A stretch of DNA of 64,000 nucleotides from Terana coerulea. Lineage: Eukaryota > Basidiomycota > Agaricomycetes > Polyporales > Phanerochaetaceae. The notes beneath the pieces were generated by a model, which was given only the letters and a program-made list of their open reading frames with translations, was not told the DNA's origin and searched no databases. Location: NCBI GenBank assembly GCA_024811115.1, contig JAKOGH010000747.1, forward strand, positions 310,001 to 374,000. The letters run 5' to 3'. Positions within the stretch are counted from its first letter, which is position 1. The number at the start of each line of letters is the position of its first letter. Below, piece by piece: positions 20,967 to 33,205 of the stretch. The translations under genes and the position numbers were made by a program.

Positions 20967-22841
20967 CTACAACTTCGCATTACGCGCCTTCATTTTCTCC
21001 TTCAACTTGTTCTGTGGATGATAATAAGCACTGAGTGGCTGACCGTTTACACATAAAGGAGATACGCACGTTGACAGCATCCATGTACTCGTTGGTGAGG
21101 ACCCAGTGTTCGCGCTTCATGTCCTTGCCATGAATGGCAAGCGCAAGGTCCTTGGTCATGACCCCATCCTTATCGATCACCTCCACACACGCCACCTCGA
21201 GGTCCTCGCAGAAGTTCCGAAGGGGTCGTTCCCGTCAAGCTTCGCGCGGTGCAGCAGGCCACGCGTCCACGCAAAGATGGACGCGACCGGGTTCGTCGAC
21301 GTCTCCCGGCCCTTCTGGTACTCGCGGTAGTGGCGCGTGACCGTGCCGTGCGCGGCCTCGGACTCGACCGTCTTCCCGTCGGGCGTGATCAGCTCGGACG
21401 TCATCATCCCCAGCGAGCCGAAGCCCTGCGCGAGAATGTCGGACTGCACGTCGCCGTCGTAGTTTTTGCACGCCCAGACGAAGCCGCCGGAGGACTTGAT
21501 GGCCTGCGCGACCATGTCGTCGATGAGCCGGTGCTCGTAGTAGATGTTGGCCTCCTCGAAGGCCTTCTTGTAGTCGCTGTCACAGTTGTTAGCAATTGGA
21601 GTACATCCATGTTGAATGCGTAGACATACGATTCGTAGATCTCCTGGAAGATATCCTTGAATCGACCGTCGTATTTCTTCAAGATGGTGTTTTTAGTCGA
21701 CATAAACTGTATATATGCGTGTTGTTAGCCACGTGTCGACACAATGCCGGCATTCGCACGTACCAAAGGCATTTTCTTCGACAAGGCCATTTTGAACGAT
21801 GCGTGTGCAAATCCTTGTATTGACTTCGCAATAAGCGTCAGCTTATGAATAGGAAGATATACGAAGCTCTCACGTCGTCTGTGTTGTACATCGACATCGC
21901 GACACCCTTGCCTTTGAAATCATAGACGTCCATAGTGGTGGGTGCGCCGCCACCGGCGGGCGTGTAGACCAACTGCAGTTTCCCTGGTCCTGGGGCGACG
22001 AAATCAGTCGAGCGGTACTGTATGACGTCGAATTAGTCGCATATATGCAGCCTAAGGGTGAAATACGTACCTGGTCACCGAATGCGTGGCGTCCGATCAC
22101 AATGGGGTTCTTCCATCCTGGAACGGGCTTCGGGACGCGCTGCAGGACTATGGGTTCACGGAAGACGGTGCCACCAAGGATGTTACGGATGGTCCCGTTA
22201 GGACTCCTCCACATCTCCTTGAGGTTGAACTCCTTGACTCGGGCCTCATCGGGGGTGATAGTTGCACACTTGATACCCACGCCATACTTGAGAATGGCCT
22301 CGGCAGAGTCTACAGTGACTTTATCACTAGTCTAAAGAAGAGCGAGCTTGGTCGTAAGACTATGATGATACACAAGCTTGAATAGACTCACGGCGTCCCG
22401 CGCTTCCATGCCCAGGTCATAGTACTTAATGTCCAATTGGAGATAAGGCAGAATGAGCTGGTATGAGCGAGGTCAGCGCCGCACTACCTCCTCTTCATAA
22501 GCCTGGCATGCGTACCTCCTCCCTGATCTTCTTCCAGATGATCCTGGTCATCTCATCTCCATCGAGCTCTACGACCGGGTTTTTGACCGTAATCTTCTCC
22601 TCTACCGTTGCAAGAATTGAGAAATAATATGGAGCGTCCGGCGTAGCGTATGCGTCGTACGAGGCGTCCAACCGAGGTACGATTTTGTGTGGCAGAGGGC
22701 ACGGAGTTCCGTTAGCACCATCGGAGGTCAAAGAGGATGTCACTACTCACGGTACCTCGAGACGCTGCTCGCGAAACCCCGCGACATCAGGCTGCCGCGG
22801 AGGGCGGAAGGTCCTCGTGCATTGTACACAGTTCGCAGCAT
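20967..22841 (-). CDS. IDP1: NADP-dependent isocitrate dehydrogenase
   Basis: Nine exons: 22841-22751, 22601-22516, 22457-22392, 22331-22071, 22017-21874, 21823-21764, 21706-21630, 21576-21070 and 21011-20967. All phases fit apart from one missing base, giving about 445 residues. The exons carry the family's landmarks: [47 protein letters not shown] and [11 protein letters not shown]. The enzyme converts isocitrate to 2-oxoglutarate and makes NADPH. Residues 1-30 ([10 protein letters not shown]... rich in Arg/Ser) look like a mitochondrial presequence, and the C-terminus is AKL, a peroxisomal PTS1. The frame breaks at the four-G run 21222-21225 (plus strand), where one more base would be expected; the protein is perfect on both sides, so a miscall is likely. 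The first intron is 149 nt, longer than the others. Confidence 0.9.
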
Positions 22842-24043
22842 AGCTCGTCAGTGTCCTGGGCGACGACGAGGTCGGTGGGAATACGAAGAACACATTTCTG
22901 CTAGCCGGCGTGTGCAAGCGTGCGCAGTTATTCCGGGGTCCTCCCGCCTTCACGTCATGACTCAATGGGAGGTAGGACCCTTGAGACCTCTGCTTGTCGT
23001 TGGACGGCCAGTCCGAAAATGCTTTCGAACACACTTCGAACACGTCCCGAGCAGAACCTCACCTCCAATCACATTAATCTTTTACTGCATCTCAAAACTT
23101 GCGAAAAGGCTAGACCGAGCGTATGTTTCTCAACAACACGAAGACCGACTTGATTCCGCTTACTTGGGCGATGTGAGGCCTGTCACGTCGTGTGTCAAGG
23201 GACGAACACTGGTCCAACGCAGAAGTAAGATGCTGTGGTTTCCATGTAGGACTGTAGCCGTCTACAATCGTCAAGCGGAACGAGAGGTGCGTGGTTAGCA
23301 TCGTTTTCGGGAACCATCTCTCTTAACTTGTGCGGCATCGTAGCAACTATCCTGATTATAAGCTGAATTGGGTGCGCAATCCATTCACTCCGTGAAACAT
23401 AAAGATGCAGGTATGTAAACAGTGCGATGCTTCAAAGTCATCTATCGAGTCGTCTGAGATGATCTTCGCGTTGCCTGACAACGTCTCAACAGAGCAATTC
23501 TACCGAACTCCGGTGCACATACATGCAACGACTCGACCCACGGTTCACCCTTTGCCCATTGAGTGCGGAGAGTACCGTCCAAGAAACTGCAGTAACGATA
23601 GCGGCTGATGTTGCTGGCCTTCTCGAGCAAGATGAAGCTTTCGGCAGCCGAAGTGCCCTTACAACTGGTCTTCTATGAAGAAGAAGAAAACTTTCAACCT
23701 TCGTATGGGGTTGCTCAAGCACTGTGCATACGCATGGTCAACCCAATCCATATACTGCTGTGAGCATGTGGTTTAGAAGTATGCAATTGCGTTCGGCCTG
23801 CTAACAACCGCAGTTAGCCATTTGAACTCGTGACTGAGTGAAAGCCTCGCTGCACTGGCGTTCCGCTGGTGGAAGCGACATGAGATGGATTTCATCCTCC
23901 CCATCTCATCTCATGGCTACACGATCTATGAATCATTGCCCTCAACGACGACGGAAGCTCCTTTCATTCACCACGTATATAATGCGGGCTAATGGTCTGG
24001 AATAGCACAAGCTCCAGCCGCCTCATCTTCTCCAGCCCTCAAC
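22842..24043. other. intergenic region between IDP1 and protease 1
   Basis: Divergent upstream region. Frames on the plus strand near 22687-23298 run antisense to IDP1 exon 1 and its promoter and are not supported. Nothing recognisable at 23300-23960. Confidence 0.4.
23976..23982 (+). promoter_or_regulatory. TATA box of aspartic protease 1
   Basis: TATATAA 68 bp before the start codon. The tandem paralogue has TATAAAA at a similar distance (26927-26933). Confidence 0.6.
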
Positions 24044-25782
24044 ATGCGCACCAGCCTCTCCGTCGCAGTCCTACTTGCGCTCTCGGCGTCGACAGCTTCG
24101 GCTGTTGTCGTTCGTAGCAACCCTATCACGCTGCCCGTTGTCCGTCATTTCAACTTCACCCGTAGCGGTGGCGGCAACCTGGTACAAAGTGGCCAGGCCA
24201 GAGCAAAAGCTCACAAGTCCAAAGCTGGGGGCAAGGCTGGCTCAAACGCAAAACGTGACTCTGTGTTTCCAGTAGAGGCAATGAATGGGGTAGTTAGCTA
24301 CACTGTTCAGGTGACGACTAACCCAACTGCTCATTGTATTTCGTTGGCGACTCATTCCATTATACAGGTTGGGGTCGGTAGTCCGCCCACACAATGTAAG
24401 CATCTTCAAGCTCACCATTGGACTGAAACTGACTGCAAACCTCAAGATAACCTCCTCATCGACACTGGAAGCTCAAACACATGGGTGGGTGGGGACCCGA
24501 ATAACCCTTATGTCCCGACCTCCACCTCTCAGGACACTGGCGAACAGTTGGTAAGTACCGTCGCATATTTTGCTTGTACATGATTTCTCAAACGCTTCCA
24601 GCAAGTCTCTTATGGCTCTGGGTTTGTTACTGGTGCGCGACGCTCCATACACATCGTTCACAGGTCTAATAACGATATGTCCGTAGGGGAAGAGTGGCTT
24701 GACACTATCACGATTGGTAACTTGGTCATCACTAACCAAGGTATCGGCGCGGCGAGTGAAGCTCAAGGGCCTTCCGGAGCAGACGGTATCTTGGGGTGCG
24801 ATTGTCTTCCTTGTTGCTTTGTTCAGGTCGCTGAGCTCCTTATTCCTGCCTAGTATTGGTCCTTCCGGTCTTACTGAGGGTACGCTTCCCTCGAACGATA
24901 ACGCATACCAGGAACTCACAGTGTGCCTTTTTCATCAGATACAACCTCTGGCGGGGATATAGTTCTCACGGTTACTGAGAACGCCTGCAATTTGGGGCTT
25001 CTCACCACTTGTGAAGTCGGTATCTCGTTCCAGCCCGCCACCTCGACCAGCGACGTTAATGGAGAGCTTACCTTCGGTGGTACCGACTCGAGCAAACTTA
25101 CCGGCAACATCAACACTGTGTAAGCATCTTGCTCATTACGCCTGCTGCTCAACTCACCGAGGTTATTTTCAGACCCATCACGGAGACTGCTCCTGCCAGT
25201 TCATACGTCGGAATAGATCAGAGCATTACCTACGGCACGGGGGCATCCGCTACCAATATTCTCTCCACTACCGCAGGCATCATCGATACTGGCACAACTC
25301 TGATGCTGATCGCTACAGGTTCGTAATTGTTCATTGCGTCACAAGTTTGTGCTGAGTGCAATTGCCCAGATGCTCTCGCTCAATACCAAACCGCTACTGG
25401 AGCAGTCCTTGACGACACCACTGGCCTGCTCAAGCTTACAAATGACCAGTTCGCGAATCTGCAAAGCCTGTTCTTCCAGATCGGTAGCACCAGCTACGAA
25501 CTGACCGCGAATGCGCAGATCTGGCCTCGCTCGGTGCGTTTTCGCTTACACCTTTTGAGCCCCTTTTCGTGACTAATATTGCACATTCAGCTGAACACCG
25601 CTATCGGCGGAGATGCCGACGCCATCTATCTTATTGTCGCGGACCTTGGGTCTAACAGTGGGGAAGGCTTGGACTTCATCAACGGCTATACGTTCTTGGA
25701 GAGGTTCTACGTGGTCTATGATCCCCAAACTCCCTCCTTCGGCATTGCGACCACGCCCTTCACGAATGCGACCTCGAACTAA
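24044..25782 (+). CDS. A1 family aspartic protease, secreted, copy 1
   Basis: Ten exons: 24044-24310, 24368-24395, 24447-24550, 24602-24632, 24687-24795, 24854-24879, 24939-25119, 25173-25318, 25370-25533 and 25591-25782. All are in phase and give 415 residues. There is a signal peptide of about 20 residues and a basic propeptide with a Lys-Arg site before the mature enzyme. The catalytic motifs are DTGSSNTWVG (Asp about 104) and IIDTGTTLML (Asp about 287). The C-terminus, FLERFYVVYD, is that of pepsin-like proteases. The order resembles polyporopepsin-type enzymes of wood-decay fungi, which act in acid medium outside the cell. Exon sizes 28, 104 and 26 nt are identical in copy 2, which supports the model. 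The 59-nt intron at 24880-24938 is easily missed because the preceding frame stays open. Confidence 0.87.
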
Positions 25783-26519
25783 TGGCGGAAGATGGATGAC
25801 TTGGTGTTCGGTCTGGCTCAAGCTATTTATGGACATTCCACCTAGAGTCTGAGGTGAAGTTGTATCATACCCGTGTACAATTGCATACTGCTTCACATAT
25901 GGTCCAGCCCAGGTTAAATTGGCATGACAGGCGTTTATTCTACGGTCACAGCTGCTCTCCAGTGGCAAACACATGCATATCAAGCTTGAATATTTGGATC
26001 GGCGTTAAAGCTCTCGATTGCCAAATGCGGAGGGTCCTGCTAAGTGCCTAGTGAGGCCTTGTAAGGAGATTGCTTCTGTCCCAGGTCGAACCTCTCGTAT
26101 CTTACAGCCCAAGTGCACATGACAAGTACTCCTGCAGGTGACCGACCAGGACATTGTACCAGGACCGTGCGTGACCTCGTCCATCTAACTGTAATTTCTC
26201 TTCATCATTGAGACTCTTACGTCGGATGCAGGGATTTGTAGCCTTGTTCGTACCTGCCGGCGACTGAATAGCTGCCTAGAACCCGTTGAGCCTACTTGTT
26301 TGCGTGGGGCGTCGCTCGCAACAGATCGAGAGAGGCTAACCATTTTTCTCAACGGTGTGAAGCATGGGCACGTCATGTAAGCTACCGGGTCCTGAACATC
26401 GTCCAATGATCCCATGCGTGTATACGTACAACTGTTACCAAGAGCGCCGCCACTAAACCTTCGCTTCTTCTTGGTGAGAACAGTCCTCGGAAGTGTCGTC
26501 ATACGAGCTTGTTTGTTTA

Positions 26520-26843
26520 CCTCCGACGAATATAGCAAGTCTTCCAACAGGTACAAAGCCATCGGCGCTGCGGCTTGGTCGCTCCCGCTATTCAGTCATT
26601 GACAAGCTTTCCGTTTTTCCAGACGACAGCGTCCAGATGCCGTAGTTCACCGTCGCTTCGGGCTCGTAGAAGCGTTCCTCGTCGGCAAAGTGGGCTCTCG
26701 TCCTAGGTATGCCGACCCAACTCTAAGGCTCTACTGCGGATCGCTGACAGTTTGCTCAGGAACGGCGCAGGGTCCGCGTGGCTCGCATGAAGGGCCTGCA
26801 TCATGCGAAGTGCTCGCTGCCAAAGCCACTCCTCGACGTGGGC
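26520..26843 (-). pseudogene. unidentified minus-strand gene fragments
   Basis: Three blocks read like real protein but are out of frame with each other: HVEEWLWQRALRMMQALHAS and following (about 26843-26712), FADEERFYEPEATVNYGIW (about 26690-26620), and APMALYLLEDLLYSSE ending at a GTAAAC donor (about 26575-26523). I do not recognise the family. The blocks may be exons of a small gene or relics of one; the frame changes between them are not explained by clear introns. Confidence 0.3.
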
Positions 26844-26926
26844 CTATGACCGCCTTGGTTGTCTTGTTGCCTGAAAGCAATGACGGGAAATTTTGTAGCC
26901 TCTGGCGCATTCAGTCCTGCATTCCG

Positions 26927-26933
26927 TATAAAA
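26927..26933 (+). promoter_or_regulatory. TATA box of aspartic protease 2
   Basis: TATAAAA 77 bp before the ATG at 27004. Confidence 0.6.
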
Positions 26934-27003
26934 CCGACCCACGACTTCCAATCAAGGCAGGGATTGGCTCCCCTCCCCGAATACCTCCACTCATCGACTG
27001 ACA

Positions 27004-28808
27004 ATGTACACATCGCTGGCTCTGGCACTGCTACTGGCTCTCTCCGTTGCTTCCTCCCCTGTGGTGGTTCGAAAAAGCCCCATAACTCTCCCACTCGCCC
27101 GCCGCTTCAATGTCACAGGCCGACCTGGAAATATCGTCGAAGGCGACCGAGCCAGGGCCAAGTTCCTCAAAGCTGGAGGTAGGCATCACCGGAAATCCGC
27201 ACCCGATCCCGCCAGCGTCTCCGTTCCTGTCATGAATGCAGGGGTCAGCTATGCGGTTCAAGTAAGCCCTTAAAGAGTGCGAATCAAGTGCATACTGAGA
27301 TTTTCCCCCCTACAGGTTGAAGTCGGCGATCCACCGTCAAGCTGTAAGTCGAATTTTGCACCAAGGATATATTCGCTAACATTCCATTTCACGCTCTCTA
27401 GTTGAACTGATTGTGGATACCGGTAGTGCCAACACTTGGGTCGGAGCAAATGTCGATAAACCATACGTGGTGACAAATACTTCGATTGATGCAGGAAGTC
27501 AAGTCGTAAGTGTGTTGAAACTGCGTAGGCTCTCAGCCAGCGGTCTGACTGCTCGAGAAGTTCGCTGAATACGGATCGGGGCTGTTCGTTGGTAGGTGTA
27601 AGGATGAAAGTGATAGAAGGCTGCTAAAGAACATCATGCAGGGGACGAGTTTTTTGACACCATAACCTTCGGCGGCCTCACTATAAAGAACCAGTCCATC
27701 GGTGCCTCCTTGGTTGCGCTCGGAACCTTTGATGGGTTCGATGGCATCTTAGGGTATGTTGTTCTGCATATTCGCCCACGCATTCCTGACGCAATGCGCG
27801 TAGTATTGGGCCTGCTGACATTACGATCGGTTCGTCTTTGACCATATTATACGCTTTGGCACCAACAATACTAACTTCGGAATAGGGACACTGATAGCTT
27901 TCCCGAACGAGACGATTCCGACCGTCACGGACAACGCATTTGCCCAGGGTCTTATTAACCAGTTTGAAGTGGGCATATCGTTTGAGCCGGCCGCCAACAG
28001 CTCTGACATGAATGGGATGCTCACGTTTGGCGGAGTCGACGAAAGTAGACTTGTAGGCTCCCTCAACCGTGTGTGAGTAGGACGCACTCGTTCATCTGGG
28101 AACAGAATTCTGAGACACCTATCTCCCTCTGATTAGTCCTATCACTTCTACTGCTCCAGCGAACAGATTTGTCGGCTTGAACCAGAGCATCGCCTACGGC
28201 AAGTCACGCATACCGATCTTGGACAATACTTCTGGTGTTGCCGACACTGGGACGACTGTGATTCTCATTGATACAGGTTAGTTCCCAACTCACTATTTGA
28301 TGTGCACAGGAAGTACGTGCTGAAGCCCGTCCCTCAGAGGCCTTCAACACCTATCAAAATGTTACAGGCGGTGTGCTGGACCCGACTACTGGTCTTCTCA
28401 CTATAACACCGGAACAATACGACCACCTCGAGAGCCTCTTCTTCGAGATAGGCGGGGTGAGTATGTGAGTTCATGCGGACATCGACATAGCTTACTCTTG
28501 ACTTTCGTAGCACACGTACGAGTTCACGAAGAATGCTCAAATTTTCCCGCGGGCGGTGCGTCAATCTGAATCACATTGTTACAGTGCCTATCGTCTGACA
28601 CTATTCTGGTGGACAGTTGAACGGCGTCCTGGGTGGAGACGCGGGCACCATCTTCCTGATTGTCAGCGACATCGGCACCCTCGGTGGAACGGGTCTCGAC
28701 TTCATCAACGGATACGCCTTCTTGGAAAGATTTTACACCGTCTACGATACAGGCAACTCGCAGTTCGGGATCGCGGAGACGCCCTTCACGTTTGCGGAAA
28801 CCAACTGA
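27004..28808 (+). CDS. A1 family aspartic protease, secreted, copy 2
   Basis: Eleven exons: 27004-27261, 27316-27343, 27402-27505, 27558-27591, 27642-27753, 27804-27829, 27886-28072, 28137-28276, 28338-28456, 28511-28555 and 28617-28808. They are in phase and give 414 residues. There is a signal peptide of about 18 residues, then a basic propeptide. The catalytic aspartates are in IVDTGSANTWVG (Asp about 101) and VADTGTTVIL (Asp about 286). The C-terminal block FLERFYTVYDTGNSQFG is shared with copy 1. It has one intron that copy 1 lacks (28457-28510). The two genes are head to tail with about 1.2 kb between them, a tandem duplication that is old enough for considerable divergence. It probably acts outside the cell on protein substrates at low pH (family knowledge). 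Confidence 0.88.
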
Positions 28809-29325
28809 TTGTTCATGTATTTTGACGTACGACTATCCACATCTGTATAGATTTTGAATCCCTACCTGTCAACTCAGCTACCCGCATAGAATTATGCCCG
28901 GCATGATCGACGTTTACGCAACGGATGAGGTTGTACGTTAAGGTGTAAGCTTCTCAAGCGACCGCAGCCAAGACGGCTACCTATACTAACAACAGATTCA
29001 TTATTCCCGAATGTTTATACAGAAGTTTTCCCGCCGCTGCATCTGTTCCGGGCTCAGCGCAATAGTATGTATATAACCGTACAGCCCGAGTTGAAAGAAT
29101 CTCGATAAAGGAAACAGCTGTCCTTGCTTGAAGTCCGTCTATAAGTAATATAGTATACACAAGTGTCCGAAGAATGAAATGTCTATAGCTTTCTATAACA
29201 TAACTCATCCGATTGCAACCCGTTAGGAAGTGTTCTGCGCTGCCTGTGTTGAGCTTCGAGATGGCGCGCTGAGATACAACTTGCGATTAATATGCAACGA
29301 ACATCGACAACAGTTAGGAAAGAAG
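28809..29325. other. intergenic region
   Basis: Converging 3' flanks of protease 2 and the surface protein. Nothing supported. Confidence 0.4.
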
Positions 29326-30744
29326 TCAAGTCACCCACAAATCTCCGTAAGCAGGCGGCAGGGTCGTAGTACTATTCGCATCACAGCTCTGCAACTGCAC
29401 CCCAATATCCATCTCCCTGCGAACATGACGCGTTCGCACGCTTTGGATAGACAGACGATCACCAGCGGGATGTCCAACAACATGAACTTCTGACTCGTCT
29501 CGGCTGTAGTGGGACAAAGAGGTCTGCGAGGATAGCGCATCGTACGCAAACCTGTGTTCGCGGTCATCCGGAGATTGCGAGTTGCCGATGCTGGGAAAGA
29601 GAGTCCAGGTGTTGCGTTGAGATGGTTTCTCGGGTTGTGCGTGAGAGGTAGTGGCTATTGCGCCCGTTGGCTCTGGTGACTTAGAGAAAGTCTATGGCAT
29701 AAACAGTCAGCCAACGACGAAGCAAAAAGAGGATGTCCCTGACAAGGAATGAGCTTCGCAGCCCGAGAAAGGCTCGCCATACGCCTCCGCCTCCAGAAAC
29801 AGAGAGCAGCAGTGATTACGGCAATGAATAATACACCACCCGCCAAGATCGCTCCTAGTACTCCTGCGCTCAATGCTCGGTGATGGGAAGATTGCGCTGC
29901 TTTGGAGCTCGGATTGCCGGGTGTTTGCGTCGGAGTAGCAGTAGCAGAAGAGGTTTGACCGTGGTTTGGGGGGCTCGGTGGCAATTTAGAAGCGGTAGAC
30001 GAGGCTCCGTGAGGCGTGCTTGTCTCAAACTGTGTCATAGTTGCAAACACCGTGCTGGCGGGGTCGGCAGGGGGCTCAGTAGCATTTGAAGATGCCGGTT
30101 GAGCAACTTCTCTGGTAGGATTTGTTGGCCTTGGTGCAGTTGTGGATATACCGGTTAGTAGCGTCGTTTCGCTGGTGGACGATGAGGGTGATTCAGTAGT
30201 AGACTGCGCCGCCTGAGTGATCTGAAAATAGTCGAGGCGAAGCCGCTTTCCTTGGTTTGTGACGACAAGAGTATGAGTGCCGCTGGGAAGTGTGGGAGAA
30301 GAGTATAGCAAGACGTTGAATTGAACTGCGGGGAATGGGCCTTGGTTTTGATAAGTTCCTGTGGACACGCCTGAACCGACGTCAAAGATCGCGGAAATAT
30401 CAAAAGGCTCAGAATTCTTCGCAGAATTCTTTGGTCCCAGTGAGCCGTAAACAGATATCTGTGTTCCTGGGAAATTTAGTGAGTGCCAATACCTGCATAA
30501 ACTAGACTGTTTAATTACCGGTGAACTGGAGTGTCATACTGGCTCCGGACTTGGAGGTATGGTGAAAGCCGCCACCGTGCGCTTCTGCCTTGCTAGTAAC
30601 TTTCCAATTGCCTTGGAATGTAATGGAGGCATCCGAGTCATCCACAGTTGTTACAGTGTCGCCGCGCACCCATGGCAGCCACAAAGCGAGCGGAAGTACG
30701 TATAGCATTCCAAAGCGACCCCTAGTGTATGTGGTAAGACCCAT
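29326..30744 (-). CDS. single-pass membrane protein with Ser/Thr-rich stalk
   Basis: Exon 1 (30744-30519) encodes a signal peptide and the start of a beta-rich ectodomain (DDSDASITFQGNWKV...GASMTLQFTG). Exon 2 (from 30466) continues it (TQISVYGSLGP...FNVLLYSSPTLPSGTHTLVV...LRLDYFQI), followed by a Ser/Thr/Pro stalk and one membrane helix (LGAILAGGVLFIAVITAALC) with a basic RRRR stop-transfer. A last exon ending at 29326 encodes a polar tail with PPAY near the end. The layout of a carbohydrate-binding-like ectodomain, mucin-like stalk, TM and tail is common in Agaricomycete surface proteins of unknown function. The second splice (around 29750-29690) is not settled: the frame before and after is clear, but no donor fits the phase perfectly. 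A sensor or adhesion role is inference. Confidence 0.72.
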
Positions 30745-31559
30745 CAGAGTGACCCTCGCGCGTAGGGTGTCAATTACCCGGTTTGCAGAGGTACTATGTT
30801 AGCAGAGGGCGCGGTGTTCTTTTCGTAGTAACGCAAGACACTAGTTATATGCCTGGGGTTTCCCTTCGCAAACACCTGCCTTGGTGACCATCTCAACGCC
30901 ATCGCGCTTCGAAGGAATATCGTTGCGCTTGAGCTGATACGGGGCCATCCATGTGAATTTGGTAGGATGCCGAGAGTATTCAAAACTGCCTTCTCAGCGA
31001 CAGTATGACGTGAACAAGAAACGGACGTACTTACAATCATAAACGGCTGGAGATAAGGAGAAGAGGTATACAGTCGGTCTGCTCCACTTTTGCGGTAGAA
31101 TATGCTATCGTGTCATAAGTACGGTGTTCGGTAGAGCATGGGAATGACTGCATTGCTCTATGTTGGTCGCTGGTATCAGCACACAGAGAACTGAAGAAGT
31201 CTCGGAGGCAGTTTGTACCCATTTCCAACACTTCTTGGACCGGATTGCAAGACCTAGATGCTCACGTGAGATTACTTGAACACTGCGGGGATTCAGACTC
31301 ACAAATCCAACAGAAAGACTGGGCTAGTCATCCGAGTCATCTGAGACTTGACAGACCAAACAGCCATTCCCAGAGAACGTCTGACTCGGATGAGGGGACA
31401 CGAGCCCGAAGCGGTGAGAGATAGTTGTTGTCACACTTCCGCTTCTTCCGACTTCCAATATATATGAGCTTGTACCAGCGACGCTTGCGACGGCCGTAGG
31501 CTATGGGTTAGCGTCGTACTAGTACAGAAAGGTTTGTGCGTGACCAACTTGAAGCGCAG
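30745..31559. other. intergenic region
   Basis: Upstream region of the surface protein and unassigned DNA. Short minus-strand frames at 30774-31302 have no recognisable features. Confidence 0.4.
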
Positions 31560-31655
31560 CGGCGCGCCTCTGAGTCTGAGCAAGCTTATGCGCTTGATGC
31601 GCTATCAATTTACGTAAGGCTCATGAAGCGCCCTTGAATGACAGACATTGTCAGG

Positions 31656-32639
31656 CAGTGATGTGAAAGCCGCTGGATATCCACCACAGCCAGTGGTTAT
31701 CCATTTTGCTGCCATGGTCTGGCTATACTCGGCGTGGTTTTGATGATGGGACGATGGTTATTCCCACGCTGGATGGCAATGCCAAACGACCGCGCTTCAG
31801 CGCTTCGCGGTAATCAGCACGTGATCAACGTCTATGCTCAAACGGGAAGGACAGCTTCTGATTGGCTGAGCATTGGCCAGCCAAGCGTGAGAATAACCAC
31901 CGTGGTTTTACGGCCAAGTATGAAGGTCCTTGTCGGACAAAATAGTGGAATTGGGCGTCTGTGCACTCGAACTCGGATTGGGCGCGTCAAATAGGGTTCA
32001 TTAAGGTAAATTAACGGTAAATCTGCTTTATTTATGCTAAATCCTGGGCTCGTTCGCCATATCTCGCTCTTGTTCTCATACTCGCGCTCTTTCTGCCTCT
32101 TCTGTAAGGCTAATCGAGCTGAATATATGCTGATTTATATCTTTTTACCGTGATTAGTGCTATTTTGTTCTCACGGGCGTCTTCCTTCGTTGGAGGCCGG
32201 GGCACGTGGCAAGCGGCTGCCAAAACGGGCGAAGAAACAAACAAAGGTGGGCCCTCAGATACGTCACCGTCAGCAAAAATTGTGAGAGTATCTGCCTGTG
32301 GTCATTCTTGATATAGATGGCAGTGTCAGCCAGCCGGATGTTCTTTTATAGCGACTGCCAGTTCCACCGGCATATCCCGAGCGAGTTCGAGTTTCTATAG
32401 ACGCCGACGAGTTTCCGCGTAGACGCTGGCGAGTTTGTTGCCTCCTACCAGTCCCAGTCGCTATTCTACTCATTAGGGCTCGTTAAGACTGATTATCTTT
32501 TTAATCACCCAGTTTACTCGACAATTCCCAGCACCAGCATTTTGACCGCCATTGTCCCTCAAAGCCAATGGATATCCACTGGATTTCCACAAATCCACTG
32601 GCTCGGCGAAACGGTCAACCAGCTGGTTTCACATCACTG
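31656..32639. mobile_element. non-autonomous hAT transposon
   Basis: 984 bp flanked by a perfect 8-bp target duplication TTGTCAGG (31648-31655 and 32640-32647). Terminal inverted repeats begin CAGTGATGTGAAA and a weaker complementarity continues for about 60 bp (GCTGG, then CCAGTGG-TATCCA). Eight-base duplications and CAGTG-type ends are typical of hAT elements (established). No transposase frame is present. The other arm of the inverted duplication lacks this segment, which shows an empty site and dates the insertion after the duplication. Confidence 0.88.
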
Positions 32640-33205
32640 TTGTCAGGGGTATGAGTTTCCCGCAGCCTTCTTTTCATCAAGTCAGTTCGGGAAAATCATC
32701 TGGTTCTCAAATAGCAGTAAGGCTGCGCCAGCATGCTAGTACTCCCAACTATTGATCTGCTATCCTCTGCCCGTGGTATTAAAAGCTCATTGCTGTAATA
32801 TTACTGGTACTAGCAAGGGTAGTAATGCGAAGTTAGTAATGCTAGTACAACACTTTCATTGCGTAGGACGGGCTTCAAAGACTAAGACTTGATTCAACAC
32901 GAACATCTCATACTCCGGAATGTAAAACTTAGCTGCAGCAAGGCAAGGTTGAAAGGGCACGTCACCAGTACCGGGCTATCGCCGCGCAAGTCAGCCTCAC
33001 GCCTTTGGTTTGAGGGAAATGATTTAACTCGCTATGGTCCGGCGAGTATCATACGACTGAAGCTTGGTGTACAGATCATACACGACAGTTCATCATCTAT
33101 CCCTCGTCCGACACCTGTCTCCGTCGTAGTAAGCGGCCGTGAAAGCTGGTATGGATATCAGACTCGTCACCACGAATGCGAACGAAGATTTGAGAAGTAC
33201 TCACT

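Larger units (their letters stand above)
25783..27003. other. spacer between the two proteases
   Basis: Contains the decayed minus-strand fragments described at 26520-26843 and the promoter of protease 2. No intact gene. Confidence 0.4.

Noticed and set aside
22687..23298. 203-codon plus-strand open frame
   Set aside because: Lies antisense to IDP1 exon 1, its first intron and promoter; composition is unlike coding sequence and no start context or domain is visible.
24880..24938. Apparent frameshift in aspartic protease 1
   Set aside because: A 59-nt intron (GTACGC...CATCAG) in the same phase as the matching intron of copy 2 restores the frame. The preceding frame merely happens to stay open.
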